Below, one piece after another: positions 1 through 7,805 of a stretch of DNA of 22,998 bases. Made by a program: the position numbers and the translations under genes. This DNA is from JBPBQZ01 sp050955105 (GTDB lineage Bacteria; Pseudomonadota; Gammaproteobacteria; Burkholderiales; Burkholderiaceae), in contig JBPBQZ010000009.1 of assembly GCA_050955105.1 (NCBI GenBank), positions 1 to 22,998 of the forward strand, given 5' to 3'. Position 1 is the stretch's first letter, and every line of letters begins with the position of its first letter. Under the pieces are notes generated by a model. That model was not told where the DNA came from. It did not search any database and saw only the letters and a list, made by a program, of their open reading frames with translations.

Positions 1-1
1 A

Positions 2-103
2 ATGATCTCGCGCCGTGCGTTTGGCTTTAGAAACTTCGGAAATTACCGCTTGCGGGTCTTGGCCCTGTGCGGATGGAACGGTGTGATCAACCGGGTGCAA
101 TGA
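2..103 (+). CDS. ISL3-family-like transposase, C-terminal fragment (5' end outside window)
   Basis: The reading frame is open from the window edge to a TGA at 101-103 and gives the last 33 residues of a protein. The tail contains RRAFGFRNFGNYRLRVLALC. This resembles the C-terminal block of ISL3 transposases, where an aromatic-rich (Y/F)G(F/Y)R-x3-N(Y/F)RLR(V/I)L segment follows the last catalytic acidic residue. Catalytic residues are not in the window. The stop lies directly against the element's terminal repeat, which supports the assignment. Whether the full gene is intact cannot be seen. Recognition is from memory of the family, without a search. Confidence 0.65.
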   Translation: MISRRAFGFRNFGNYRLRVLALCGWNGVINRVQ

Positions 104-133
104 GTGCCCGTCCCCCGTTTGTGGGGAAGAGCC
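104..133. repeat. Terminal inverted repeat of the ISL3-like element
   Basis: About 30 bases between the transposase stop and the inferred element boundary. The segment contains an internal inverted repeat: TCCCC at 111-115 pairs with GGGGA at 123-127. On the minus strand the end starts GGCTCTTCC. The matching left repeat is outside the window. Confidence 0.6.
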
Positions 134-164
134 ATTGATCGTAGCCGTAATCCCAGCGTTACCA

Positions 165-203
165 CAAAAAAAGGGCTACAAGCGAAAACGCTGTAACCCT
201 TTG
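165..203 (-). terminator. Rho-independent terminator after tRNA-Lys
   Basis: On the minus strand AAGGGTTACAGCG, a TTTT loop and a near-complementary arm CGCTTGTAGCCCTT (one mismatch and one bulge) are followed by a run of T residues (A166-172 on the plus strand). It starts about 8 bases after the tRNA 3' end and is oriented to end the tRNA transcript. The IS end at 133 lies just beyond it, so the insertion leaves this tRNA unit intact. Confidence 0.85.
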
Positions 204-210
204 ATATCTC

Positions 211-286
211 TGGTGGGGCGTGAGTGGCTCGAACACTCGACCTACGGATTAAGAGTCCGCTGCTCTACCAACTGAGCTAACGCCCC
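211..286 (-). tRNA. tRNA-Lys, anticodon CTT
   Basis: Reading the minus strand gives a full 76-base cloverleaf with encoded CCA. The acceptor stem GGGGCGT (286-280) pairs with ACGCCCC (221-215). The D arm is GCTC...GAGC. The anticodon stem GCGGA/TCCGT holds the loop CTCTTAA, giving anticodon CTT for AAG codons. The T arm is GAGTG-TTCGAGC-CACTC, followed by A73 and CCA at 213-211. All stems pair, with one G-T wobble in the anticodon stem. It has its own upstream -10 hexamer and a terminator, so it appears to be a single-gene unit. Confidence 0.95.
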
Positions 287-296
287 AGAGCGCGAG

Positions 297-302
297 ATTA
301 TA
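297..302 (-). promoter_or_regulatory. -10 element of the tRNA-Lys promoter
   Basis: The minus strand carries a perfect TATAAT at 302-297, about 10 bases upstream of the tRNA 5' end (286). That distance fits transcription starting just before the mature tRNA. The -35 is weak: TTCGCC at 326-321, with an 18-base spacer, is the best candidate. Confidence 0.65.
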
Positions 303-422
303 GCAGCGTCTTGTGGCCGTGGCGAAAAATTTGGCGAGAGCCATCGTCAGCACCGTTCGCGACGTTTTCCCATTGCCTCTCGCCGGCACAGCGCCCGGAA
401 AATCGCCTCCCCCGGGCGACTC

Positions 423-428
423 TATAAT
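423..428 (+). promoter_or_regulatory. Candidate -10 element for the osmC-like gene
   Basis: A consensus TATAAT lies 38 bases upstream of the ATG at 467. No convincing -35 hexamer stands 16-18 bases upstream; that stretch is C-rich. The element is plausible by position and sequence, but unpaired. Confidence 0.45.
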
Positions 429-466
429 GGCTTGCCCCGCGATCTCACCTCTCCCAGGAAGCCCCC

Positions 467-940
467 ATGCCCCGACACAACTACCCCGTGACCGTAGCCT
501 GGACCGGCAACCTAGGCACCGGCACCTCGGCCTACGACGCCTACTCGCGCAGTCACCTGATTCGCATCGCCGGCAAGGAAGCCATTGAAGGCTCGAGCGA
601 CCCGGCGTTTCACGGCGACGCGACGCGCCACAACCCCGAGGAGATGCTGGTCGCGTCCGTCTCAAGCTGCCACATGCTTTGGTATTTGCATCTCTGCATG
701 GAGCAGGGCGTCGTCGTCACCGGCTACTCGGACGAAGCGCAAGGCACGATGGAAGAACACGGCATGAAAGGCGGCAAGTTCACTGAAATCGTGCTGCGGC
801 CGAAAGTGACAATCGGCGCAGGCGGCGATATCAAGCTGGCTCAGTCGCTGCACGAAGCGGCGCACAAACTCTGCTTCGTCGCCAACTCGCTGTCGGTGCC
901 GCTACGCTGCGAAGCGCAGATCGAATATTCAGTCGCCTGA
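467..940 (+). CDS. OsmC family protein (peroxiredoxin-like)
   Basis: A 157-residue protein of the OsmC/Ohr fold. Family members use two cysteines to reduce organic hydroperoxides, usually as cytoplasmic homodimers. Visible landmarks are NPEEMLVASVSSCHM (residues 56-70), which carries the family glutamate and Cys68 at the start of the central helix, and Cys136 in AAHKLCFVANS, the second conserved cysteine. The length is normal for the family. The start is supported by AGGAAG at 456-461, five bases before the ATG. It reads as a stand-alone gene between tRNA-Lys and a convergent dehydrogenase. It looks closer to the OsmC/YhfA-type general group than to Ohr, so the true substrate is open. An earlier start is not needed to complete the fold. 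Confidence 0.88.
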   Translation: MPRHNYPVTVAWTGNLGTGTSAYDAYSRSHLIRIAGKEAIEGSSDPAFHGDATRHNPEEMLVASVSSCHMLWYLHLCMEQGVVVTGYSDEAQGTMEEHGMKGGKFTEIVLRPKVTIGAGGDIKLAQSLHEAAHKLCFVANSLSVPLRCEAQIEYSVA

Positions 941-1023
941 AGTCGCTCCGCGGCCCGCCTAGCGACGCTTATGGTCTACGCGCCGGACAGGACGGCCGCA
1001 GCCAGCTGAAGCGGGGCGGCATT

Positions 1024-2040
1024 TCACCTCAAGGAACGTCGCTTCCCCAACTCCGCCCCATTGGCCACGCTTTCATCGTTGCCGCCGAGAAATGCCAGAA
1101 TATTGCGAAACGCGATGCCGAAATACAGCTCATAGCTATCCGCTTCGACATAGCCGATATGCGGCGTGCAGACGGCGTTCTCCATCCGCAGCAAATTGTG
1201 CCCCTGCAAGATCGGCTCACTTTCGAAGACGTCGACCGCCACCATCCCGGGCCGGCCTAGTGTCAGCGCAGTAACCAGTGCATTTTCTTCGATCAACTCG
1301 GCGCGGCTAGTGTTCACCAGCAACGCATCCGGCTTCATGCGCGCCAAATCGGTCGCCTGCACCACGCCTTGAGTTTCCGGCGTCAAACGTAAATGCAGGC
1401 TCAGCACATCGCTGCGTTCGAACAATGCCTCGCGTGATTCAGCCAGCTCATAACCGTCTTTCTGCGCGGCTTCGCGCGAGTGTTCGCGTCCCCAGATAAT
1501 CGGCGTCATGCCGAATGCGCGCCCATATCCGGCGACCAGCCGGCCGATGCGTCCATACGCCCAAATACCCAAAGTCTTACCGCGCAGCACACGTCCCAGC
1601 CCGAAATTCGGCGGCATTGCGGCAGTCTTCAGCCCCGATTGTTGCCAGGCGCCTTGCTTGAGGCTGGACACATATTGCGGAATGCGGCGTTGTGCCGCCA
1701 TGATCAACGCCCACGTCAATTCCGCCGGCGCCACCGGCGAGCCGCTGCCTTCCAACACCGCGATGCCGCGCGCGCTGCAGGCTTCAATATCAATATGCGA
1801 GCCGGCCTTGCCAGTTTGGCTGATGAGCTTCAGACGCGGCAGTTTGTCGAGCAATTGCGCGGTGATGCGCGTGCGTTCACGGATCAGCACCACCGCTTCC
1901 ACTTCGGCCAGGCGACTGCTCAATTGTCCGACGCCGCGCACAGTGTTATTGAAAACCTTAACATCGTGATCGGCGAGCAATTGGAAGCAGTCGAGCTTGC
2001 GTACAGCGTCCTGGTAATCGTCAAGAATCGCGATCTTCAT
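1024..2040 (-). CDS. D-2-hydroxyacid dehydrogenase family protein
   Basis: A 338-residue NAD(P)-dependent dehydrogenase of the D-isomer 2-hydroxyacid type, the family that holds phosphoglycerate, glycerate and hydroxypyruvate reductases. The nucleotide-binding turn is GKTLGIWAYGRIG (residues 154-166). The expected catalytic triad is visible: Arg246 in NTSRAEL, a Glu in VFESEP (about 273-275) and His294 in CTPHIGY. The usual GxGxxG is AxGxxG here, with Ala161 at the first glycine. The ATG is preceded by GGGG five bases upstream. Substrate cannot be told from sequence. It is divergent from pckG across a 438-base gap, convergent with the osmC-like gene, and appears monocistronic. It should not be called serA: the length and N-terminus differ from long SerA and no ACT domain is present. 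Confidence 0.88.
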   Translation of the reverse strand: MKIAILDDYQDAVRKLDCFQLLADHDVKVFNNTVRGVGQLSSRLAEVEAVVLIRERTRITAQLLDKLPRLKLISQTGKAGSHIDIEACSARGIAVLEGSGSPVAPAELTWALIMAAQRRIPQYVSSLKQGAWQQSGLKTAAMPPNFGLGRVLRGKTLGIWAYGRIGRLVAGYGRAFGMTPIIWGREHSREAAQKDGYELAESREALFERSDVLSLHLRLTPETQGVVQATDLARMKPDALLVNTSRAELIEENALVTALTLGRPGMVAVDVFESEPILQGHNLLRMENAVCTPHIGYVEADSYELYFGIAFRNILAFLGGNDESVANGAELGKRRSLR

Positions 2041-2478
2041 GATGCCCCTGTAGTCCGTTGCGGCAGTCGTGCAAGGCAGTCCCGTGGTATGCTAAGTGCA
2101 ATCATTAATAACTGCCGGTACAACGCATTCGCGCAGGTTCAGTTGCCAGCGAGCGTAATCCCGAGATTCTATAAAAGGCCATCCGGCAGTAGGACACTTC
2201 CCCGTCAGCTCAAGCGCCTGATCGACGCCAGTCAAAAAGCCAACTCCTATCAGCGATTCGCGCACGCCGCGCCGCTCGTATAGGTACCGCCTTCTGGTTT
2301 TCGCGGGCACAACGCCACGTGGTGAAGTGCACATTTGTAACAGTTCTCTCGGCGCCAGCGCAAGTCCCGAGCATATTCTCGGGCCCTGACGCCGAACTTC
2401 TTTTTGCCCAGGGGCACTTCGGCGCGCGATAACGCAGCGCCGATAGACCGGTTTTAAAGCTGTGTACGGAGAATGAAG
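2041..2478. other. Intergenic region between the dehydrogenase and pckG
   Basis: 438 bases between two divergent genes, so promoters for both should lie here. Seen directly: a TATAAA/TTTATA tract near 2169-2175 that could serve as a -10 on either strand, a small hairpin CCCGAG (2366-2371), loop CATATT, CTCGGG (2378-2383), and a pyrimidine-rich stretch ending in TTTTT at 2401-2405. A frame of about 80 codons on the minus strand within 2092-2334 shows no recognisable protein and no ribosome site and is not called. No RNA gene or repeat was seen. Confidence 0.5.
2404..2433 (+). promoter_or_regulatory. Possible pckG promoter
   Basis: TTGCCC at 2404-2409 and GATAAC at 2428-2433 are separated by 18 bases, about 45 bases upstream of the pckG start. 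Both hexamers are imperfect and GC-rich DNA yields such pairs by chance. It is listed only because its position is right. Confidence 0.25.
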
Positions 2479-4344
2479 ATGATCCAGTCAGAGATGCGAG
2501 ACGCTAAGCCCGAGGAGATAAAACGACTGCTTCAGGTACCGAGTTATGTACGGCACCAGAAGTTGATCGATTGGGTTTCATCGGTAGTGAGCTTGACGCA
2601 GCCTTCGCGGGTAGTCTGGTGCGACGGTTCCCAGGAAGAGTACGACCGGCTGTGCGGCGAGATGGTGGAAGCCGGCACATTGCGCAAATTGAATGAGGCC
2701 AAACGGCCGAATTCCTATCTTGCCTGGTCCGATCCTTCAGATGTGGCGCGCGTCGAAGACCGCACCTTCATCTGTTCGGAAAAACCGGAAGACGCCGGCC
2801 CGACGAACAACTGGACGGATCCGGCCGAGATGCGCCAGACCCTGAAGGGCTTGTTCGATGGCGCCATGCGCGGCCGCACGCTTTACGTCGTACCGTTTTC
2901 CATGGGACCGCTCGGCTCCCATATCGCCCAGATCGGCATCGAGTTATCCGACAGCCCCTACGTCGTCACCAATATGCGCATCATGACGCGCATGGGCCGC
3001 GCCGTTTACGACGTGCTGGGTGAAGACGGCGAGTTCGTGCCGTGCGTGCATACCGTCGGCGCGCCGTTGGCCGAAGGTCAGGCCGACGTGGCGTGGCCTT
3101 GCAATAGCACCAAATACATCGTGCATTTCCCCGAGTCGCGGGAAATCTGGAGTTTCGGTTCGGGCTACGGCGGCAACGCTTTGCTGGGCAAGAAGTGCCT
3201 GGCGCTGCGCATCGCCTCGACCATGGGTCGCGACGAAGGCTGGCTGGCTGAACATATGCTGATCCTCGGCGTGACCTCGGCGACCGGCGCGAAACACCAT
3301 GTGGCAGCGGCATTCCCGTCGGCATGCGGCAAGACCAATTTTGCGATGCTGATTCCGCCGGCTGGCCTGAAGGGCTGGAAGGTCACGACCATCGGTGACG
3401 ATATCGCCTGGATCAAGCCGGGTGTCGATGGCAAGCTGCGCGCCATCAATCCGGAAGCGGGCTATTTCGGCGTGGCGCCGGGTACCGGCGAAAGCACCAA
3501 TCCGAACGCGATGGCGACGCTGAAAGAGAACGTGATTTTCACGAACGTGGCGCTAACGGACGACGGCGATGTGTGGTGGGAAGGCATGACGGATACCACG
3601 CCGGCGCATCTGATCGATTGGCAAGGGAAGGACTGGACGCCGGACAGCGGTCGCAAGGCAGCGCATCCGAACGCACGCTTCACGGCGCCCGCGTCGCAAT
3701 GCCCGTCGATCGATCCGGAATGGGAAAATCCCGACGGCGTGGTGATCGACGCGTTCATCTTCGGCGGTCGTCGCTCCACCACGGTGCCCCTCGTCAGCGA
3801 AGCGCGTGACTGGGTCGAGGGCGTCTACATGGCGGCCACGATGGGCTCGGAAACGACCGCGGCGGCTGCCGGCCAGCAAGGCGTGGTGCGGCGCGATCCG
3901 TTCGCGATGTTGCCGTTCTGCGGCTACAACATGAGCGAATATTTCGCGCATTGGCTGGCCCTGGGCGAGCGCGTGTCGCAGGTCGCTGGCGCAAAGATCC
4001 CGAAAATCTTCTGTGTGAACTGGTTCCGCAAGGGCCCGGACGGCAAGTTCGTCTGGCCCGGGTTCGGCGAGAACATGCGCGTGCTGCAGTGGATCATCGG
4101 TCGTCTGGACGGCAGCTCGAATGGTGAGTCGCATGTTTTCGGCGTGTCGCCGCGCTATGAAGATCTCGACTGGAACGGGCTGGATTTCAGCCGCGCCAAG
4201 TTCGATCAGGTGATCTCGATCGAGGAGGCGGCCTGGCGTGAAGAGCTGGCCCTGCATGACGAGTTGTTCGCCATGCTGCACGACCGGCTGCCGCAGCAAT
4301 TGACGGCAACCAAGGCTTCGATCGCCGCCCGACTGTCGGCTTAA
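2479..4344 (+). CDS. pckG: Phosphoenolpyruvate carboxykinase (GTP)
   Basis: Catalyses the GTP/GDP-linked conversion between oxaloacetate and phosphoenolpyruvate, the gluconeogenic entry step. At 621 residues it has the length and motifs of the GTP class, not the shorter ATP class. Motifs seen: PCNSTKYIVHF, the P-loop with reactive cysteine FPSACGKTN (Cys283), the metal-binding TIGDDIAWI, and the guanine-site region VNWFRKGPDGKFVWPGFGEN near residue 515. Two in-frame ATGs are available, at 2473 and 2479. GGAG at 2468-2471 is one base from the first and seven from the second, so the second is preferred; only two residues differ. It ends 29 bases before a strong terminator shared with convergent topB and is likely monocistronic. 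Confidence 0.95.
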   Translation: MIQSEMRDAKPEEIKRLLQVPSYVRHQKLIDWVSSVVSLTQPSRVVWCDGSQEEYDRLCGEMVEAGTLRKLNEAKRPNSYLAWSDPSDVARVEDRTFICSEKPEDAGPTNNWTDPAEMRQTLKGLFDGAMRGRTLYVVPFSMGPLGSHIAQIGIELSDSPYVVTNMRIMTRMGRAVYDVLGEDGEFVPCVHTVGAPLAEGQADVAWPCNSTKYIVHFPESREIWSFGSGYGGNALLGKKCLALRIASTMGRDEGWLAEHMLILGVTSATGAKHHVAAAFPSACGKTNFAMLIPPAGLKGWKVTTIGDDIAWIKPGVDGKLRAINPEAGYFGVAPGTGESTNPNAMATLKENVIFTNVALTDDGDVWWEGMTDTTPAHLIDWQGKDWTPDSGRKAAHPNARFTAPASQCPSIDPEWENPDGVVIDAFIFGGRRSTTVPLVSEARDWVEGVYMAATMGSETTAAAAGQQGVVRRDPFAMLPFCGYNMSEYFAHWLALGERVSQVAGAKIPKIFCVNWFRKGPDGKFVWPGFGENMRVLQWIIGRLDGSSNGESHVFGVSPRYEDLDWNGLDFSRAKFDQVISIEEAAWREELALHDELFAMLHDRLPQQLTATKASIAARLSA

Positions 4345-4373
4345 GTCTGGTTCGTAGTCGGGGTAGTCGAAGT

Positions 4374-4417
4374 AAAAAAGCGCCGCACATCGGTTGATCC
4401 GATGTGCGGCGCTTTTT
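4374..4417. terminator. Bidirectional terminator between pckG and topB
   Basis: A perfect 14-bp stem, GCGCCGCACATCGG (4380-4393) with CCGATGTGCGGCGC (4399-4412), has a 5-base loop. It is flanked by A5 on the left and T5 on the right, so it can act in both directions. It sits between two convergent genes. Confidence 0.93.
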
Positions 4418-4482
4418 CGTGGCTTGCGTGGTTTGTTTTCGTTTCGGCGCGGCAGGGCAGCGAGTGCCGCCGTGCACGCGCC

Positions 4483-7152
4483 TTAACTGACGTTGGCTGC
4501 CTTCTTTACCGCCGCTTTTTTTGCCGCGGCTTTCTTGGCTGCCACGGTCTTCGTCGCGGCAGTTTTCACCGCGGCGGTCTTCGTGACGGGCGTCTTCACC
4601 GCTGCAGTCTCGGTCGCCGCGGTTGTGGTGCTCACGGCTCCTGCTGCCGTTTTGACCGCCGCCTTCTTCACCGCCGCACCCTTCTTCGCAGCCGGATCCT
4701 TCTTCTCGAATTCGAAGCCGATCGAGCCGTCTTTCTGCTTGACCAGGAAGGCCTTGAAGTTGCGACCGGTGCGCGACGACTTGAAGCCGGTCAGCAGATC
4801 AGTGCGGCCTTCGCTCAACAGCTTGCTCATCTGCTCGCGCGTCATTTCCTGTTGCAGAATGACCTTGCCCGAGCGGAAGTCACAAGCCTTGGGCTGGGCC
4901 ACCGACTGTTCGCAGACATAGCTCATGCCGAGCTCGAACACGCGATGCTGACACTTCGGACAGGCGCCTACCGGCTCTTGATCGGAGAAGTCGGGCGGCT
5001 CGCCGTTTTCGTCGTTCTGATCCTGGCCGAAGTCGAATTCGAGCTTGTAGTTATGCGTCTCGTCGTCTTCCACCAGCTTCAGGATCGCTGAAAACGGGCG
5101 CCCCATCTTGCTGCGGAATCCGGACAGCGGACCGATTTTCTTGGTGGTCAGCAATTCCTCGACCTCGGCCACCTCGAACTGCCGCCCACCAGGAATCTTG
5201 GTGATGGAGAAATCGCACTTGCTGCAGGCAAAGCGCCGATAGTTCTCCTTCACCTCGCCGCCGCAATGCGGACACGGCGTTTGCAGCACCGTGTAGTCGC
5301 CGGGGATCGTATCGGAGTCGTATTCCTTGGCGCGTCGTACGATGGTTTGCGTCATCAACGCAATCTCGTGCATGAAAGCGTCGCGCGCCAGCCGGCCGCG
5401 TTCCATCTCGCCCAGCTTGTGTTCCCATTCGCCCGTCAGTTCGGGCGCGGTCAGTTCCTTCACGCCCAGTCCGCGCAGCAAGGTCATCAACTGGAACGCC
5501 TTGGCCGTCGGAATCAATTCGCGGCCTTCGCGCAGCAGGTATTTCTCCGTCAGCAAGCCTTCGATGATGGCGGCTCGCGTCGCTGGCGTGCCCAATCCCT
5601 TGCCGGCCATCGCCTCACGCAAGTCGTCGTCTTCCACCAGCTTGCCGGCACCTTCCATGGCCGACAGCAGCGTCGCTTCGTTGTAGCGCGCCGGCGGCTT
5701 GGTGACGAGCGCGTTGGACGCGATCTTGTCCACTTTCACCGTTTCGCCATTCGCCACCGGCACCAGGTTGGCATCGTCGCCCTGGGCTTCGCGGCCATAC
5801 ACCTGCAGCCAGCCCGGTGACACCAGCACCTTGCCTTCGGTCTTGAAATGATGCCCGGCCACTTCGGTGGTGCGCGTCGTCAGCTGGAATTCGGCCGCCG
5901 GGAAGAACACCGCGAGGAAGCGCTTGACCACCAGGTCGTAGAGCTTTTGCTCGGGTTCCGACAGATTCTTCGGCGCCTGCATCGTCGGGATGATGGCGAA
6001 GTGATCGCTGATCTTCGAGTTGTCGAACACGCGGCGATTCGGCTTGACCCACTGCTTGTCGAGAATCTGCTTCGCGAATGCGTTGTAGTTGTCGCTGCCC
6101 TTCAGTACCTGCAGCGTGTCCTTGACCGTGCCGATATAGTCTTCCGGCAACGCGCGCGCGTCGGTACGCGGATAGGTCAGCACCTTATGCCGTTCGTACA
6201 GGGCTTGCGCCAGCCCCAGCGTATTCTTGGCCGAAAAGCCGAAGCGTCCGTTCGCTTCGCGCTGCAGGCTGGTCAGGTCGAACAGCGCGGGCGACAGTTG
6301 CGATGACGGCTTCGATTCTTCCTTGACCGTCCCGCTGCGACCGCGGCAGGCGGCCACGATCGATTCGGCGGCGGCTTCGTTCCACAGGCGCGAATCGCGC
6401 TGCTCCGGATCGAATTCGTTGCGTTTGAAGGCCGGATCGAACCAGCGTCCTTCGTAAAATCCTTGCGCACAGACGAAGTCGGCCTTCACTTCCCAATAGT
6501 CGCGCGAGACGAAGCGGCGGATTTTCTCTTCGCGCTCCACCACGATCGACAGGGTGGGCGTTTGCACGCGGCCCACGGTGGTGAGGAAAAAGCCGCCGCC
6601 TTTGCTGTTGAACGCGGTCATCGCCCGCGTACCGTTGATGCCGACCAGCCAGTCGGATTCGGAACGGCAACGCGCGGCGTCGGCCAGCGGCAACATGTCG
6701 GTGTCACTGCGCAGATGCGTGAAGCCGTCGCGAATTGCTTGCTGCGTCATCGATTGCAGCCAGAGGCGCTGCACCGGTTGCTTGGCTTTCACGTGCTGGG
6801 CGATGTAGCGGAAGATCAACTCGCCTTCGCGCCCGGCATCGCAGGCATTCACGAGCCGGTCGACGTCTTTGCGCTTGATCAGACGTGCCAGCACCTTCAG
6901 CCGACTTTCACTTTTGGCGATCGGCTGCAAGTCGAAATGCGGCGGAATCACGGGCAGGTTCGCAAAGCTCCATTTGCCGCGCTTTACCTCGTATTCGTCG
7001 GGTGCTGCGATCTCGAGCAAATGCCCGACCGCTGACGAAATGATGTATTCGTCGCTTTCGAAATAGTCGTCATGCTTCGTGAAACCGCCGAGTGCGCGAG
7101 CGATGTCGTTCGCGACCGAGGGTTTCTCGGCAATGATCAGGGCTTTGGACAT
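4483..7152 (-). CDS. topB: DNA topoisomerase III
   Basis: A type IA topoisomerase that decatenates DNA through single-strand passage. The 889-residue protein begins with the TOPRIM strand MSKALIIAEKPSVA (acidic Glu9) and continues with NACDAGREGELIF, which carries the metal-binding acidic residues. The active-site tyrosine is Tyr327 in LTYPRTDA, almost the same position as in the E. coli enzyme. After the core come cysteine clusters of zinc-ribbon type (CPHC...CSKC and CPKC...C...C). The last 73 residues form an Ala/Lys-rich tail with repeated KKAAVK/KTAAVK units. E. coli TopB is about 650 residues, so the ribbons and tail account for the extra length. The upstream DNA (7187-7198) is AT-rich and -10-like, without a clear -35. 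The terminator at 4374-4417 serves its 3' end. Confidence 0.95.
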   Translation of the reverse strand: MSKALIIAEKPSVANDIARALGGFTKHDDYFESDEYIISSAVGHLLEIAAPDEYEVKRGKWSFANLPVIPPHFDLQPIAKSESRLKVLARLIKRKDVDRLVNACDAGREGELIFRYIAQHVKAKQPVQRLWLQSMTQQAIRDGFTHLRSDTDMLPLADAARCRSESDWLVGINGTRAMTAFNSKGGGFFLTTVGRVQTPTLSIVVEREEKIRRFVSRDYWEVKADFVCAQGFYEGRWFDPAFKRNEFDPEQRDSRLWNEAAAESIVAACRGRSGTVKEESKPSSQLSPALFDLTSLQREANGRFGFSAKNTLGLAQALYERHKVLTYPRTDARALPEDYIGTVKDTLQVLKGSDNYNAFAKQILDKQWVKPNRRVFDNSKISDHFAIIPTMQAPKNLSEPEQKLYDLVVKRFLAVFFPAAEFQLTTRTTEVAGHHFKTEGKVLVSPGWLQVYGREAQGDDANLVPVANGETVKVDKIASNALVTKPPARYNEATLLSAMEGAGKLVEDDDLREAMAGKGLGTPATRAAIIEGLLTEKYLLREGRELIPTAKAFQLMTLLRGLGVKELTAPELTGEWEHKLGEMERGRLARDAFMHEIALMTQTIVRRAKEYDSDTIPGDYTVLQTPCPHCGGEVKENYRRFACSKCDFSITKIPGGRQFEVAEVEELLTTKKIGPLSGFRSKMGRPFSAILKLVEDDETHNYKLEFDFGQDQNDENGEPPDFSDQEPVGACPKCQHRVFELGMSYVCEQSVAQPKACDFRSGKVILQQEMTREQMSKLLSEGRTDLLTGFKSSRTGRNFKAFLVKQKDGSIGFEFEKKDPAAKKGAAVKKAAVKTAAGAVSTTTAATETAAVKTPVTKTAAVKTAATKTVAAKKAAAKKAAVKKAANVS

Positions 7153-7282
7153 GACAGTGTGCGGGCTCCGCCGTTTTGACCGACGCTTTATAACATAACG
7201 GTTTTGTCACCGGGGCGCTCGACGCTCAGGCAGCACCGCAAAAAGGCGCCATCAGAGACGAGCGATGAAGGATTCTGGGTCG

Positions 7283-7298
7283 CGCCAGCGCGCTGGCG
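7283..7298. repeat. 16-bp perfect palindrome between topB and the thioredoxin-like gene
   Basis: CGCCAGCG (7283-7290) is followed directly by its reverse complement CGCTGGCG (7291-7298). It lies in a 173-base gap, downstream of the thioredoxin-like stop and upstream of topB. It could fold as a 6-bp stem with a CGCG loop, or be a dimeric protein site. There is no T-run, so it is not a standard terminator. Chance is possible in GC-rich DNA. Confidence 0.4.
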
Positions 7299-7325
7299 GC
7301 GATGCGCGCCGGCCGCAGCCGCCGC

Positions 7326-7703
7326 CTAATCGGCGCGCAGCAAACGCCGCAGCGACGCGGTATTCGCCGCTTGGGGGTCGACTGCGGCAGTCGCCAGCAT
7401 ACGGCTTAAAACGCCGGCATGTGGCAGAACCGGGCCAAAAAACCGCACGCGCTCGGTATCTTCGATCAGGAGTGTGGGGAAATCGTCGATTTCCAGGTGT
7501 TCGACCAGATCGGCGTGAGTTTCGACGTCGATCCAGACAAAACAGTGTCCAGGCGAAGTGGTGGCGAGTTGATCGAAAACAAGACGGTACTCGCGGCAGC
7601 TGCCGCACCAGTCGGCGCACAGGCACGCCACCAGCACGACATCCGTATCGGCTAGTCGCTCGGCAATGCGCGCAGCGTCGGTACTCCACTGCAGCGTTGC
7701 CAT
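7326..7703 (-). CDS. Thioredoxin-like family protein
   Basis: A 125-residue protein with a single thioredoxin fold. The redox motif is WCGSC (Cys33 and Cys36), followed by strand VWIDVE and the cis-proline segment DDFPTLLI. The dipeptide GS between the cysteines differs from the GP of classic thioredoxin, which usually shifts redox potential. No signal peptide or membrane segment is seen, so it is probably cytoplasmic. The frame extends upstream to ATGs at 7736 and 7778, but the added residues are Ser/Pro-rich and not thioredoxin-like. The start at 7703 fits the fold, though none of the three has a good ribosome site. It follows dprA on the same strand and may be cotranscribed with it. The role is unknown beyond thiol-disulfide exchange. 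Confidence 0.8.
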   Translation of the reverse strand: MATLQWSTDAARIAERLADTDVVLVACLCADWCGSCREYRLVFDQLATTSPGHCFVWIDVETHADLVEHLEIDDFPTLLIEDTERVRFFGPVLPHAGVLSRMLATAAVDPQAANTASLRRLLRAD

Positions 7704-7805
7704 GGATTCGGTCGTAAGCGAGGAAGAAGGCAGCATCTGTTTATGAATGAGGGGGCGCTGACGCGAGGAATGTAGCATGTAAGCTCGGCCGACGTGGCCA
7801 CGGGC

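Larger units (their letters stand above)
1..133 (+). mobile_element. Right end of an ISL3-like insertion sequence (partial)
   Basis: The window opens inside an insertion sequence. A transposase C-terminus stops at 101-103, and a terminal repeat begins at the next base and ends at 133. Read inward from 133 on the minus strand, the end begins GGCTCTTCCCCA, which fits the GG(C/T)TCTT start known for ISL3-family termini. Genes that stop right against the repeat are usual for compact insertion sequences. The bases after 133 (ATTGATCG) could be an 8-bp target duplication, but the left end lies outside the window, so this cannot be tested here. The family call rests on the short protein tail and the repeat start only. 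Confidence 0.7.

Noticed and set aside
249..665. Minus-strand frame beginning inside the osmC-like gene and running into tRNA-Lys
   Set aside because: Its C-terminus is translated tRNA, and the rest is very Arg-rich antisense of a gene with clear family motifs.
2092..2334. 80-codon minus-strand frame in the dehydrogenase-pckG gap
   Set aside because: No ribosome site, no recognisable domain, and arginine-rich composition as in random GC-rich frames.
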